Shown: positions 53,810-61,417, numbered from the stretch's first letter. The stretch is DNA of 64,000 nucleotides from Pseudochrobactrum kiredjianiae (GCF_030362795.1 NZ_JAUCBM010000006.1:62001-126000), one strand, 5' to 3'. Notes: generated by a model from the letters alone, not told the origin. Translations and numbers: made by a program.

Positions 53810-54883
53810 ATGTTGCAAGCAGGATCAACAATCGGAATTATCGGCGGCGGTCAGCTTGGCCGTATGCTGGCCATGGCTGCCGCGCGCCTGAGCTTCAAAA
53901 CCATTATTCTGGAGCCGCAGGCAGACTGCCCTGCAGCACAAGTGGCTAATCGTCAGATCGTGGCAAATTATGATGACCGCGCAGCCTTGCAGGAATTGGC
54001 AGAAGCTTGCGATGTCATCACCTACGAGTTTGAAAACGTGCCGGTCGAAGCCGCACAATTTCTGGCAACCAAAGCCATTGTTTACCCGCCGCCGCTGGCA
54101 CTGGAAATCTCGCAGGACCGCGTTGCTGAAAAGCAGTTTCTCAATGAAAGCGATATTGCCACCGCGCCTTGGCGCGTGGTCGACGATGTAGAGGATCTGG
54201 TGGCAGCACTCGGCGCGCTGAATGAGCGCGGCATTCTGAAAACCCGCCGTTTCGGTTATGACGGCAAGGGTCAGGTACGCCTCAACAGCCTCGACAATGA
54301 AGCTGCGGCGCAAGCGATTGCTGCAATCAATAATGCACCGGCCATTCTCGAAGGTTTTGTGGAGTTTACCCGCGAAGTTTCCGTGATTGCCGCACGTGAC
54401 AAAGCCGGCAATGTCCGTCTCTATGACATTGCGGAAAATGTCCATAAAGACGGCATTCTCGACACATCAACCATTCCTGCCGAGATCAGCACGGATACTG
54501 CAGTTGCCTGCGCACGCGCCACCTATAAGCTGCTGCATGCACTCGACTATGTCGGTGTACTCGGCTTCGAGTTTTTCGTCCTGCCGGACGGCTCTGTCGT
54601 CGCCAATGAATTCGCGCCACGGGTACATAATTCCGGCCACTGGACAGAAGCGGCCTGTGCTGTCTCGCAATTCGAGCAGCATATTCGTGCCGTTGCAGGT
54701 CTGCCGCTCGGTGACCCGAAACGCCATAGCGACTGTGTGATGGAAAACCTGATCGGCGATGATGTGCTTCAGGTTCCGGCGATTCTGGCAGAATCGGATG
54801 CGGTGCTGCATCTCTATGGTAAGGCAGAGGCACGCTCTGGGCGCAAAATGGGGCATGTCACGCGCATAAAAAGCGGAAAATAA
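53810..54883 (+). CDS. purK: N5-carboxyaminoimidazole ribonucleotide synthase
   Basis: ATP-grasp ligase that carboxylates AIR with bicarbonate, supplying PurE. 357 residues. The Rossmann-like start IGIIGGGQLGRMLAMAA, lysine-bearing ILKTRRFGYDGKGQ, and the metal site EFAPRVHNSGHWT are present. GAGG precedes the ATG. No terminator is obvious after it; a family D repeat follows before rpmJ. Confidence 0.97.
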   Translation: MLQAGSTIGIIGGGQLGRMLAMAAARLSFKTIILEPQADCPAAQVANRQIVANYDDRAALQELAEACDVITYEFENVPVEAAQFLATKAIVYPPPLALEISQDRVAEKQFLNESDIATAPWRVVDDVEDLVAALGALNERGILKTRRFGYDGKGQVRLNSLDNEAAAQAIAAINNAPAILEGFVEFTREVSVIAARDKAGNVRLYDIAENVHKDGILDTSTIPAEISTDTAVACARATYKLLHALDYVGVLGFEFFVLPDGSVVANEFAPRVHNSGHWTEAACAVSQFEQHIRAVAGLPLGDPKRHSDCVMENLIGDDVLQVPAILAESDAVLHLYGKAEARSGRKMGHVTRIKSGK

Positions 54884-54977
54884 CACGGTTTTATGGGTTC
54901 TTTGCGCATCAGCAGTTGACAATTGACCCATTCATTGACTATTTCACCTCAACCATTCAAACGTGCTCTTTGGCTCG

Positions 54978-55086
54978 CTCTGAAACATGCTCGCGAAAGC
55001 GGGAACCGTTTTTGGGAACAAGGCATGTATAGAAACAAAGAGCTGGAACGAGCACGCGTTTCTAATGAAATGAGACACGTTCCAGG
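54978..55086 (+). repeat. Interspersed repeat family D, diverged copy upstream of rpmJ
   Basis: ACATGCTCGCGAAAGCGGGA, CCGTTTTTGGGAACAAGGCAT, GAAACAAAGAGCTGGAACGA and the closing arm ACACGTTCCAG keep the family order. It ends 39 bases before the rpmJ start, so it lies within or beside the promoter or leader. Confidence 0.6.
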
Positions 55087-55124
55087 AATACGCCCTTTCA
55101 GGGCCAAACACATTGGTGAGTAAC

Positions 55125-55250
55125 ATGAAGATCAAGAATTCGCTTAAAGCGCTCAAAGGCCGTCATCGTGACTGCCAGCTGGTTCGTCGTAAGGGCCGCG
55201 TATACATCATCAACAAAACTGCTCCTCGCTTTAAAGCTCGCCAAGGTTAA
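55125..55250 (+). CDS. rpmJ: 50S ribosomal protein L36
   Basis: A 41-residue basic protein, [17 protein letters not shown] then [21 protein letters not shown]. This is the longer YkgO-like L36 form usual in alphaproteobacteria, lacking the full zinc set. GGTGAG precedes the ATG. Monocistronic, with a terminator 70 bases after the stop. Confidence 0.95.
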   Translation: MKIKNSLKALKGRHRDCQLVRRKGRVYIINKTAPRFKARQG

Positions 55251-55319
55251 TCTTGGTGGCTAATAAGCTGAGCGGGAAAGTTGAATAACATTCCCAGCGC
55301 AGTCAGTCGTGAGAATTTT

Positions 55320-55356
55320 AACAGCGCCGGTATTAATTTACCGGCGCTGTTTTTAT
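55320..55356 (+). terminator. Intrinsic terminator of rpmJ
   Basis: Stem ACAGCGCCGGTA/TACCGGCGCTGT with a 7-base loop and five T. Confidence 0.9.
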
Positions 55357-55393
55357 GCCTTTAATCAGCCGGTTTCTGCTTTATGATAGCGCT

Positions 55394-56125
55394 ATGATGA
55401 AAACACGCAGCCCCTTCGCCGGTTCTCTGATCGCAGCCCTGATACTCACAGGAGCGGCAGGCTATGCTGTGGCTGAGGATATCAGCGCCACCGGCAAGCC
55501 AGAACCGCAAGTGCAGCCCATGCCGCCTGTGGTGACAATTCCTGATGCAGTGAAACCTTTACCGGCAAAACCTGCTGCGTCTGCCGCAAAAGAAAAACCG
55601 AAGAACCCCGATGTTGAAACAAAGGGACCACTGACAGAAGTGCGCCAACAAGAGCAGGATCAGCTTTTCACGGATTTGCGCAAGGCTGCAACACCGGAAA
55701 AGTCCCATGCCATTGCCAGCCGGTTGCGCCAGAACTTTGTGCGCACCGGCAGCGACAGTCTTGATCTGATGCTGCGCTGGGCTGAAACCGCTCTGAATCA
55801 ATCCCGTGATGCGGAAGCGCAGGATTATATTTCCGAGGTGATGGCAAAACGTCCTGACAATGCAACCGTATGGCAGTTGCGCGCGCGATTGCATCTGCGC
55901 CGTAATGAACTGGCACCGGCATTGTCCGACATCCGGCAGGCTATGATTTTAGAGCCACGTAATTTCGACGTGCTCATCAATTATGCAACCTTGCTGCGTG
56001 AGACCGGCAACAGCAGGGGCGCGCTACGGCTCTATCATCAGGCTCTGAGCGTTTATCCGATGATGAAAGAAGCACAGGATGAAATGCTGAAACTGACCGA
56101 AGCCGACAGCGATACAGCGCTTTAG
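55394..56125 (+). CDS. Exported TPR-repeat protein
   Basis: A 243-residue protein with a signal peptide or membrane anchor (LIAALILTGAAGYAVAEDI), a Pro/Lys-rich linker (about 30-75), and three TPR-like repeats from residue 120 (ETALNQSRDAEAQDYISEV, ARLHLRRNELAPALSDIRQA, ATLLRETGNSRGALRLYHQAL). Function unknown; periplasmic scaffold likely. Two adjacent ATGs start it; no clear ribosome site is seen and the rpmJ terminator lies just upstream. Confidence 0.75.
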   Translation: MMKTRSPFAGSLIAALILTGAAGYAVAEDISATGKPEPQVQPMPPVVTIPDAVKPLPAKPAASAAKEKPKNPDVETKGPLTEVRQQEQDQLFTDLRKAATPEKSHAIASRLRQNFVRTGSDSLDLMLRWAETALNQSRDAEAQDYISEVMAKRPDNATVWQLRARLHLRRNELAPALSDIRQAMILEPRNFDVLINYATLLRETGNSRGALRLYHQALSVYPMMKEAQDEMLKLTEADSDTAL

Positions 56126-56149
56126 AGTGACGTGCTGTAAAACAGCTTA

Positions 56150-56179
56150 CAAAAAAGCCCGCTCAAAAGCGGGCTTTTT
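56150..56179. terminator. Bidirectional terminator between the TPR gene and pyk
   Basis: Stem AAAAAAGCCCGCT/AGCGGGCTTTTTA with a 4-base loop. Confidence 0.9.
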
Positions 56180-56198
56180 AATATCATTCATAGAGCAA

Positions 56199-57635
56199 TC
56201 AGATACCAGTCAGACCATCCATGCCGATATAGGCAATGCGCAGCATATTGGTATTGCCAGGGGTTCTGAGCGGCACACCAACAGTAATAATCACGCGATC
56301 ACCCGGCTTGGCAAAATCCTCACGATAGGCAAGGTGACAGGCACGATTGACCACATCATCCAGATCATGCGCATCCTCTGTGACGACGCAATGCAGCCCC
56401 CAGACGAGCGACAGACGTCGCGCGGTCTCTACAACCGGTGACAAGGCAATGATCGGCGTCAACGGGCGCTCACGCGACGCTCTGAGACCTGTAGTACCCG
56501 AAGAGGTATAGCAGATGATCGCCGAAAGGTTCAGCGTGGTGGCAATCTGGCGTGCTGCCAGCGACACCGCATCCGCACCGGTTGCTTCCGGTTCTGAGCG
56601 CTGATTATTAACGATCGACGGATAGTTCGGATCACGTTCCACTTTTTCAGCAATACGCGCCATCGTCGCAACCGCTTCCACCGGATAATCACCGGCAGCT
56701 GATTCCGCAGACAACATCACCGCATCCGCACCGTCAAACACCGCAGTCGCCACGTCGGAAACTTCCGCACGGGTTGGCACCGGTGCCGAAATCATAGATT
56801 CCAGCATCTGAGTGGCAACAACAACCGGCTTACCGGCTTTGCGGCAGGCGCGAACGATCTGTTTCTGAATACCCGGAACGCTTTCCAGCGGCATTTCCAC
56901 ACCCAGATCACCACGGGCAACCATCAGCGCATCTGACAATTCGATGATCTCATCGAGACGGGTAACGGCCTGCGGCTTTTCAATTTTCGACATCAGGGCG
57001 ACGCGGCCACGTGCGATCTTGCGTACTTCTGCCAGATCTTCCGGACGCTGAATAAAGGACAGAGCCACCCAATCAATATCTTCAAGCAAAACGGCATCGA
57101 GATCACGGCGGTCTTTTTCGGTCAAGGCACCGACCGGCAAAGTCGTATCCGGCAGACTCACACCCTTGCGGTCAGAGATTTTGGTGCCGGAGATTACTTT
57201 ACAACGAATGGATTTACCGTCTGTCGCTTCAGCCTGCAGAGCTAAGCGGCCATCATCAATCAGCAGCCGGTCGCCAGGCTGTACAGCCTGCAAAATTTCC
57301 GGATGCGGGAGAAAGACGCGGGTTTCATCACCCGGTGTCTCATCATCATCCATGGTAAAAATCTGACCCGGTGTCAGTTCAACTTTACCGTCTTTAAACT
57401 TGCCGACGCGTAGCTTCGGCCCCTGCAAATCCGCAAGAATACCGATCGGACGACCGAGCTTGCGCTCTACATTGCGGATGCGGCGCACCAGTTCGCGCAT
57501 CAGATCGTGATCTGCATGACTCATATTGATACGGAAAACATCCGCACCGGCTTCAAACAATTTCTCAATAACCGCTTCTTCCGAAGATGCGGGGCCGAGT
57601 GTTGCGAGAATCTTTACCTTACGCGCACGTCTCAT
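56199..57635 (-). CDS. pyk: Pyruvate kinase
   Basis: Final ATP-forming step of glycolysis. 478 residues. N-terminal KILATLGPAS, metal and phosphate-transfer lysine in MSKIEKP (K217, E219), the signature MVARGDLGVEMPLE and the potassium-type domain B are complete. Its ATG overlaps the stop of the DUF1036 gene by four bases (ATGA), so pyk translation is coupled to that small secreted protein, an odd but, to my recollection, recurring rhizobial arrangement. Confidence 0.97.
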   Translation of the reverse strand: MRRARKVKILATLGPASSEEAVIEKLFEAGADVFRINMSHADHDLMRELVRRIRNVERKLGRPIGILADLQGPKLRVGKFKDGKVELTPGQIFTMDDDETPGDETRVFLPHPEILQAVQPGDRLLIDDGRLALQAEATDGKSIRCKVISGTKISDRKGVSLPDTTLPVGALTEKDRRDLDAVLLEDIDWVALSFIQRPEDLAEVRKIARGRVALMSKIEKPQAVTRLDEIIELSDALMVARGDLGVEMPLESVPGIQKQIVRACRKAGKPVVVATQMLESMISAPVPTRAEVSDVATAVFDGADAVMLSAESAAGDYPVEAVATMARIAEKVERDPNYPSIVNNQRSEPEATGADAVSLAARQIATTLNLSAIICYTSSGTTGLRASRERPLTPIIALSPVVETARRLSLVWGLHCVVTEDAHDLDDVVNRACHLAYREDFAKPGDRVIITVGVPLRTPGNTNMLRIAYIGMDGLTGI

Positions 57636-58102
57636 TGATGATTGGTTCCTGTCACTGTGGCATTGCTGGCCGGTGCATCGTCAGTGAGCTGCACCATCCA
57701 GCTCGATTGTTCGCCCGTATCATATTCCTGAAAACCTGAGCGCTGAAAACCGCGGGCAAAACAGTCATTCACGCCGTTAATTTTGAATTCGTTTTCGGCC
57801 ACGCACATATTGACCTTGCCATCCCAGCGACCGCCGCCCTCAGAATCTTCCGCATAAACATAATAATAGCGGGAGGCCAGCGGGCCTTCGATCAGGGTTT
57901 TGCAGCTTGATCCGTTAATTTGCCACCAGCCTTCCGTTACCCATCCGCTTTTGGCACGATAGCCGATTGCAACACCAATCAGATTTTGCGTCGAATTACA
58001 TACGCGGAAATCAGCACGGGCTTCAGGCGCAGCAAACGCCATTGAGATAAATGTAACCGAAACAAGTGCCAAAACATATGACAAGGTAGAATGAAGACGC
58101 AT
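57632..58102 (-). CDS. DUF1036 family secreted protein
   Basis: A 156-residue exported protein: signal peptide ending APEARADFRV, then the DUF1036 pattern FRVCNSTQNLIGVAIGYRAK, EGWWQINGSSCKTL, YYYVYAEDSEGGG and four or more cysteines likely in disulphides (CNST, SCKT, MCVAE, DCFAR). Function unknown. AAAGG lies nine bases before the ATG. It overlaps pyk by four bases and is transcribed first. Confidence 0.88.
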   Translation of the reverse strand: MRLHSTLSYVLALVSVTFISMAFAAPEARADFRVCNSTQNLIGVAIGYRAKSGWVTEGWWQINGSSCKTLIEGPLASRYYYVYAEDSEGGGRWDGKVNMCVAENEFKINGVNDCFARGFQRSGFQEYDTGEQSSWMVQLTDDAPASNATVTGTNHQ

Positions 58103-58479
58103 CCGCCAGAACCTTTCAGCGCACGGTACTGCTTAAATATGACAGCTAAGTGTAATGTCTGACCATTATCACCAAACTATGTTCCCTGCCTTAAGCCCTT
58201 GCGGATAAAACAAATGAACACAACACTGTAAACAACCGGGTTGCAGCACCGTATCTGCAAAAAAGCGAAAATGCGATGCCATAAAACCGCATAATTCACG
58301 CAAGTTGCAGGTAGACTCAAGAGCCTGCGAACAGTTTTCCGCTGTAAATCAGAACAATTTGCAAAATAGTCTGCTCAACCTGTCAAAACGGCCTCAGCCC
58401 TTTTGCATTTTTGTCTGTTATCAGCAGCACCAATCTCCGTCTGAAATATCCCCTTGCTTCACAAATTCAGTTATTTTCA

Positions 58480-58518
58480 AGAATAACAATAAAATCAAAT
58501 CGATTTAATTGTTATTCT
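58480..58518. promoter_or_regulatory. Large AT-rich dyad, unknown operator
   Basis: Perfect 11-base arms AGAATAACAAT and ATTGTTATTCT separated by 17 bases that include ATCAAATCGATTT. No T run, so operator-like rather than terminator-like. Confidence 0.45.
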
Positions 58519-58635
58519 CTCTATAGCCCAGCATCAAAGCTGATGCCAGCCCCCTCCCGCGCACTCCGCTTCGTCATTTGTCACAAATGGCTCGCAATTC
58601 CTTGCAATCTCTTTATAGTTTAGTCATCCAATCCT

Positions 58636-58745
58636 AGAGCATGTCTGGCTCAAATGGGTTCATTTGAGCTAATGCGAACATGCGACAATTAAAAGAATCT
58701 AGAGCGAGTGCTGTGGGTACGATTAAACGCGACACGCTCTAGAGC
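58636..58745 (+). repeat. Interspersed repeat family A, copy 2
   Basis: AGAGCATGTCTGGCTCAAAT, GTTCATTTGAGCTAATGCG, ACATGCGACAATTAAAAGAA, then GTGGGTACGATTAAACGCG and ACACGCTCTAGAGC. It ends 76 bases before the amidohydrolase start. Confidence 0.85.
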
Positions 58746-58820
58746 ATTTCACAGTCACGTTGAAACAACTTGGACAGTCCGTGACGATGCGACCAAACAA
58801 AGAACGACAGCGGATCTGAG

Positions 58821-59618
58821 ATGACAGCTTTTTCCCCTTTTGAAGTGCTCAATGGTCATTATGCGCAAGGTTTGCTGCTGATTGCCGATCATGCCAGCCG
58901 TGCAGTGCCGGAAAACTACGGTACGCTGGGTCTGGAACCGCGTGTATTCGAGCGCCATATTGCCTATGATATCGGTGTTGAAATGCTCACCAGAACTCTG
59001 TCGGAAAAACTTAACAGTCCCGCAGTCCTTGGCGGTTTTTCACGATTGCTGATTGACCCGAACCGCGGTGAGGATGACCCCACCCTCATCATGCAATTGT
59101 CGGACGGAGCCGTGATCCCTGCGAATTATCCGATGAGTGAACAGGAACGTGAAAACCGCCTGAACCGGTTCTACCGCCCTTATCATACGGCCGTCGACAC
59201 GGCCTGCAACACAATGCTCGAAACCACCGGCCAGGCACCTTTTATCGTCTCGATCCATTCCTATACGCCGGTATGGAAAACCACGCCGCGCCCATGGCAG
59301 ATTGCCCTGCTCTGGGACAAAGACGACCGCGCAATCACCCCGCTGCTATCGATGCTGCGCGAGGATGGCAGTTTGATGGTCGGCGATAATGAGCCCTATG
59401 ACGGCGCTTTGCGCAATGACACCTTGTTCCGCCATTGTACCGCAAAAGGCTATGCCAATGTGCTGATTGAGGTGCGTCAGGATCTGATTTCAACAGCTGA
59501 GGGTGTGCAGTCATGGGCAGAACGCCTTGCCCCGATACTGGCACATATCAATGCCATGGTCGGCATTCACGATATTTGCCATTACGGTTCACGAACCGGT
59601 GCAGTACATCCGGCCTGA
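58821..59618 (+). CDS. N-formylglutamate amidohydrolase family protein
   Basis: A 265-residue zinc hydrolase of the HutG2-like family. Motifs: LLIADHASRAVPENYG, GGFSRLLIDPNRGEDDPTLI and PFIVSIHSYTPVWKT; the HASR and DPNR blocks are the family metal and substrate sites. It could act in histidine degradation or on another formylated or N-blocked dicarboxylate; there are no hut genes nearby. DUF1244 follows 18 bases later. Confidence 0.85.
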   Translation: MTAFSPFEVLNGHYAQGLLLIADHASRAVPENYGTLGLEPRVFERHIAYDIGVEMLTRTLSEKLNSPAVLGGFSRLLIDPNRGEDDPTLIMQLSDGAVIPANYPMSEQERENRLNRFYRPYHTAVDTACNTMLETTGQAPFIVSIHSYTPVWKTTPRPWQIALLWDKDDRAITPLLSMLREDGSLMVGDNEPYDGALRNDTLFRHCTAKGYANVLIEVRQDLISTAEGVQSWAERLAPILAHINAMVGIHDICHYGSRTGAVHPA

Positions 59619-59636
59619 ATTCCAAAAGGACATTCC

Positions 59637-59942
59637 ATGACAGACATCACAAGCACACAGCGCCAAGCCTATGAAGCTGCAGCTTTTCGCAAGCTGGTTG
59701 AGCATTTGCGTAACCGCACCGATGTTCAGAATATTGATATGATGAACCTGACCGGTTTTTGCCGCAACTGCCTGTCCAACTGGTTTCAGGAAGCCGCCAA
59801 TGCGGATGGCAATGCACTAACCAAAGACGAAGCCCGCGCCGAGATTTATGGTATGCCTTATGAGGAATGGCGTGCAAAACATCAGACAGAGGCCAATCCG
59901 GCACAATTGGATGCTTTTTCTGCACAAAAATCAGATCACTGA
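59637..59942 (+). CDS. DUF1244 family protein
   Basis: A 101-residue small protein with the family core RTDVQNIDMMNLTGFCRNCLSNWF and ARAEIYGMPYEEWRAKHQ. The CxxC-like pair FCRNCL could bind metal. Function unknown; conserved across proteobacteria. AAAGGA lies upstream of the ATG. Probably co-transcribed with the amidohydrolase. Confidence 0.88.
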   Translation: MTDITSTQRQAYEAAAFRKLVEHLRNRTDVQNIDMMNLTGFCRNCLSNWFQEAANADGNALTKDEARAEIYGMPYEEWRAKHQTEANPAQLDAFSAQKSDH

Positions 59943-59984
59943 CAGGTATTTTAACCAGTATCTTACCGGTTGGCTGCTAGTTTA

Positions 59985-60004
59985 GATTCCAAGATTCTTG
60001 AATC
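59985..60004. promoter_or_regulatory. Cluster of three GANTC sites upstream of gapR
   Basis: GATTC at 59985 and 59993 and GAATC at 60000 give three CcrM methylation targets in 20 bases. In alphaproteobacteria methylated GANTC in promoters is read by GcrA, and hemimethylation times expression. The gapR start is 107 bases on. Confidence 0.4.
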
Positions 60005-60110
60005 CATTGCTTGACCATGCGGCGCATGTGAGGCAACCAAGATCACCTGTTTTAAGGCCTGCGACTCGCCCAGCGGTTCATATGGTCTTGTCTATAATCG
60101 GAGAATGATA

Positions 60111-60374
60111 TTGAGCGACGATATTACCGGCGACAGCGCCCAGTCCATTGCAGTCGGCCAGCTACGTGCATTTATTGAACGTGTTGAACGCCTTGAAGAA
60201 GAAAAAAAGACCATCTCTGATGATATCAAAGAGGTTTTTGCTGAACTGAAAGGCTCCGGCTTTGACACCAAAGCTGTCCGCACCATTATTCGCCTGCGCA
60301 AAAAAGAAGCGCATGAGCGTCAGGAAGAAGAAGCGATGATCCAGCTTTATATGGACGCGCTCGGCATGAGCTGA
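60111..60374 (+). CDS. gapR: Nucleoid-associated protein GapR (DUF2312)
   Basis: An 87-residue coiled-coil protein that encircles overtwisted DNA ahead of replication and supports topoisomerases in Caulobacter. The family sequence [20 protein letters not shown], then [21 protein letters not shown] and IIRLRKK is nearly canonical. The start is taken as TTG (MSDDITGDS): GGAG lies seven bases before it, whereas the ATG six bases upstream would leave only one base of spacing, and relatives start with SDDI. Confidence 0.93.
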   Translation: MSDDITGDSAQSIAVGQLRAFIERVERLEEEKKTISDDIKEVFAELKGSGFDTKAVRTIIRLRKKEAHERQEEEAMIQLYMDALGMS

Positions 60375-60387
60375 TCTGTCAGCACAT

Positions 60388-60518
60388 AAAAAAGGGAGCT
60401 TATAGCATTTCCAGCAAAAGTGCGAAGAGGTTTTGCGTCGGATAATGCGCAAAACAAACAGTTACAGCGGTTCCAACGATTCATTCTTAACTGGAACCGC
60501 TGTAAGGCTCCCTTTTTT
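60388..60518. terminator. Terminator stem split by a repeat insertion
   Basis: Left arm AAAAAAGGGAGCT (60388-60400) and right arm GGCTCCCTTTTTT (60506-60518) pair over about 12 bases with T runs in both directions, but the loop is a complete family D repeat. It serves the convergent gapR and DUF1428 genes. Confidence 0.75.
60402..60503 (+). repeat. Interspersed repeat family D, inside a terminator loop
   Basis: ATAGCATTTCCAGCAAAAGT, GCGAAGAGGTTTTGCG, GGATAATGCGCAAAACAAA, then the dyad CAGCGGTTCCAACG/CTGGAACCGCTG. About 100 bases, the same order as at 39069. Confidence 0.85.
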
Positions 60519-60535
60519 GTGGATTTTTTCAATCG

Positions 60536-60889
60536 TCACACTTCCAGCAGCTTCTCAAAGCCACCGTAAATCATCCGCTTACCATCAAAAGGCATAGTCT
60601 CACCAATCGCCTGCATACGCGGGTCTTCCATCAATTTTTTCCATGCGGAATCCCTGACAGTTTTTGACGGAAATTCAATCCAGCTGAAGACAATAATCTC
60701 GCCATCTGCGGCTTGTACAGCACGACGGAAATCTGTCACCTTACCGTCCGGCACATCATCGCCCCAGCATTCAACAATGCGGATCGCGCCGAACTCTTTA
60801 AACAAAACGGCAGCATCAGAAGCATGTTTACGATAAGCCTCTTTACTGCCCTGCGGCACTGAAGCGACAAAACCTTCAACATATCCCAT
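60536..60889 (-). CDS. DUF1428 (YbaA) family protein
   Basis: A 117-residue dimeric ferredoxin-fold (dabb-like) protein; the pattern MGYVEGFVASVPQGSKEAYRK, VECWGDDVPDGKVTDF and MPFDGKRMIYGGFE is typical. Function unknown; often near MarR or stress genes. AGGAG about eight bases upstream supports the ATG at 60889 over a longer frame. Divergent from a MarR gene with an operator in the 72-base gap. Confidence 0.88.
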   Translation of the reverse strand: MGYVEGFVASVPQGSKEAYRKHASDAAVLFKEFGAIRIVECWGDDVPDGKVTDFRRAVQAADGEIIVFSWIEFPSKTVRDSAWKKLMEDPRMQAIGETMPFDGKRMIYGGFEKLLEV

Positions 60890-60926
60890 TTCCACTCTCC
60901 TCCTTGTGGGCAACTTTATTCTTGCG

Positions 60927-60955
60927 TTGACTTAATATGTTGATATCAACATAAT
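60927..60955 (+). promoter_or_regulatory. MarR promoter with an 18-base perfect palindrome
   Basis: TTGACT-17-CATAAT forms a promoter for the MarR gene; between and over its -10 lies the perfect palindrome TATGTTGATATCAACATA (60936-60953), whose TTGATATCAA core is typical of MarR operators. It can also block the divergent DUF1428 gene. Confidence 0.8.
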
Positions 60956-60961
60956 CGCAAA

Positions 60962-61417
60962 ATGTCAATGAATGTGCCTTTTTCGACCACGCTCGAAGTC
61001 CGCGATACCTGCCTGTGCCTGCATACACAACGCGCTGCCCGCGCTTTAGCCCGTTGGTTTGACGATGCTTTGCGCCCTTTTGGTCTGACGAACGGCCAGT
61101 TCTCCCTGCTTATGGCTTTAAATCGGCCGGAACCGCCATCCATTGCGCCGGTTGCCCGTTTACTGGCAATGGATCGCACAACTTTAACGGCAGCCCTCAA
61201 ACCACTTGAGAAAAATGCACTGATCGAAATCATCGCCGATGCATCTGACCGACGCAGTCGCTTACTTTTGCTAACGCCGAAAGGCTCTGACTTACTGGCA
61301 AAAGCTGTTCCTGTCTGGAGAGAAATGCATGCGAAACTGGAGAATAATCTGCTGAACGGCAATGGCGATATGTTGCGCTCTCTGCTGCTCAGTCTAGAGC
61401 ATGTCGCGCTCAAATGA
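60962..61417 (+). CDS. MarR-family transcriptional regulator
   Basis: A 151-residue winged-helix repressor. The DNA-binding region FGLTNGQFSLLMALNRPEPPS...LLAMDRTTLTAALKPLEKNAL and wing ASDRRSRLLLLTPKG are complete. Two cysteines in RDTCLCLHTQRAARALAR could be redox sensors of the OhrR type (inference). Start ATG at 60962, or two codons later. The last six residues and stop (EHVALK) are encoded by an interspersed family A repeat, so the native C-terminus has been replaced. The palindrome upstream suggests autoregulation and control of DUF1428. Confidence 0.9.
   Translation: MSMNVPFSTTLEVRDTCLCLHTQRAARALARWFDDALRPFGLTNGQFSLLMALNRPEPPSIAPVARLLAMDRTTLTAALKPLEKNALIEIIADASDRRSRLLLLTPKGSDLLAKAVPVWREMHAKLENNLLNGNGDMLRSLLLSLEHVALK

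Larger units (their letters stand above)
58103..58820. other. Long intergenic region upstream of DUF1036 and the amidohydrolase gene
   Basis: Divergent promoters expected. Contains a dyad at 58480-58518 and a family A repeat at 58636-58745. The short frames here have no ribosome sites or recognisable protein sequence. AT-rich stretch 58250-58480 unassigned. Confidence 0.5.

Noticed and set aside
58305-58623. Short plus-strand frames in the long gap before the amidohydrolase gene
   Set aside because: No ribosome sites and protein sequences look random.
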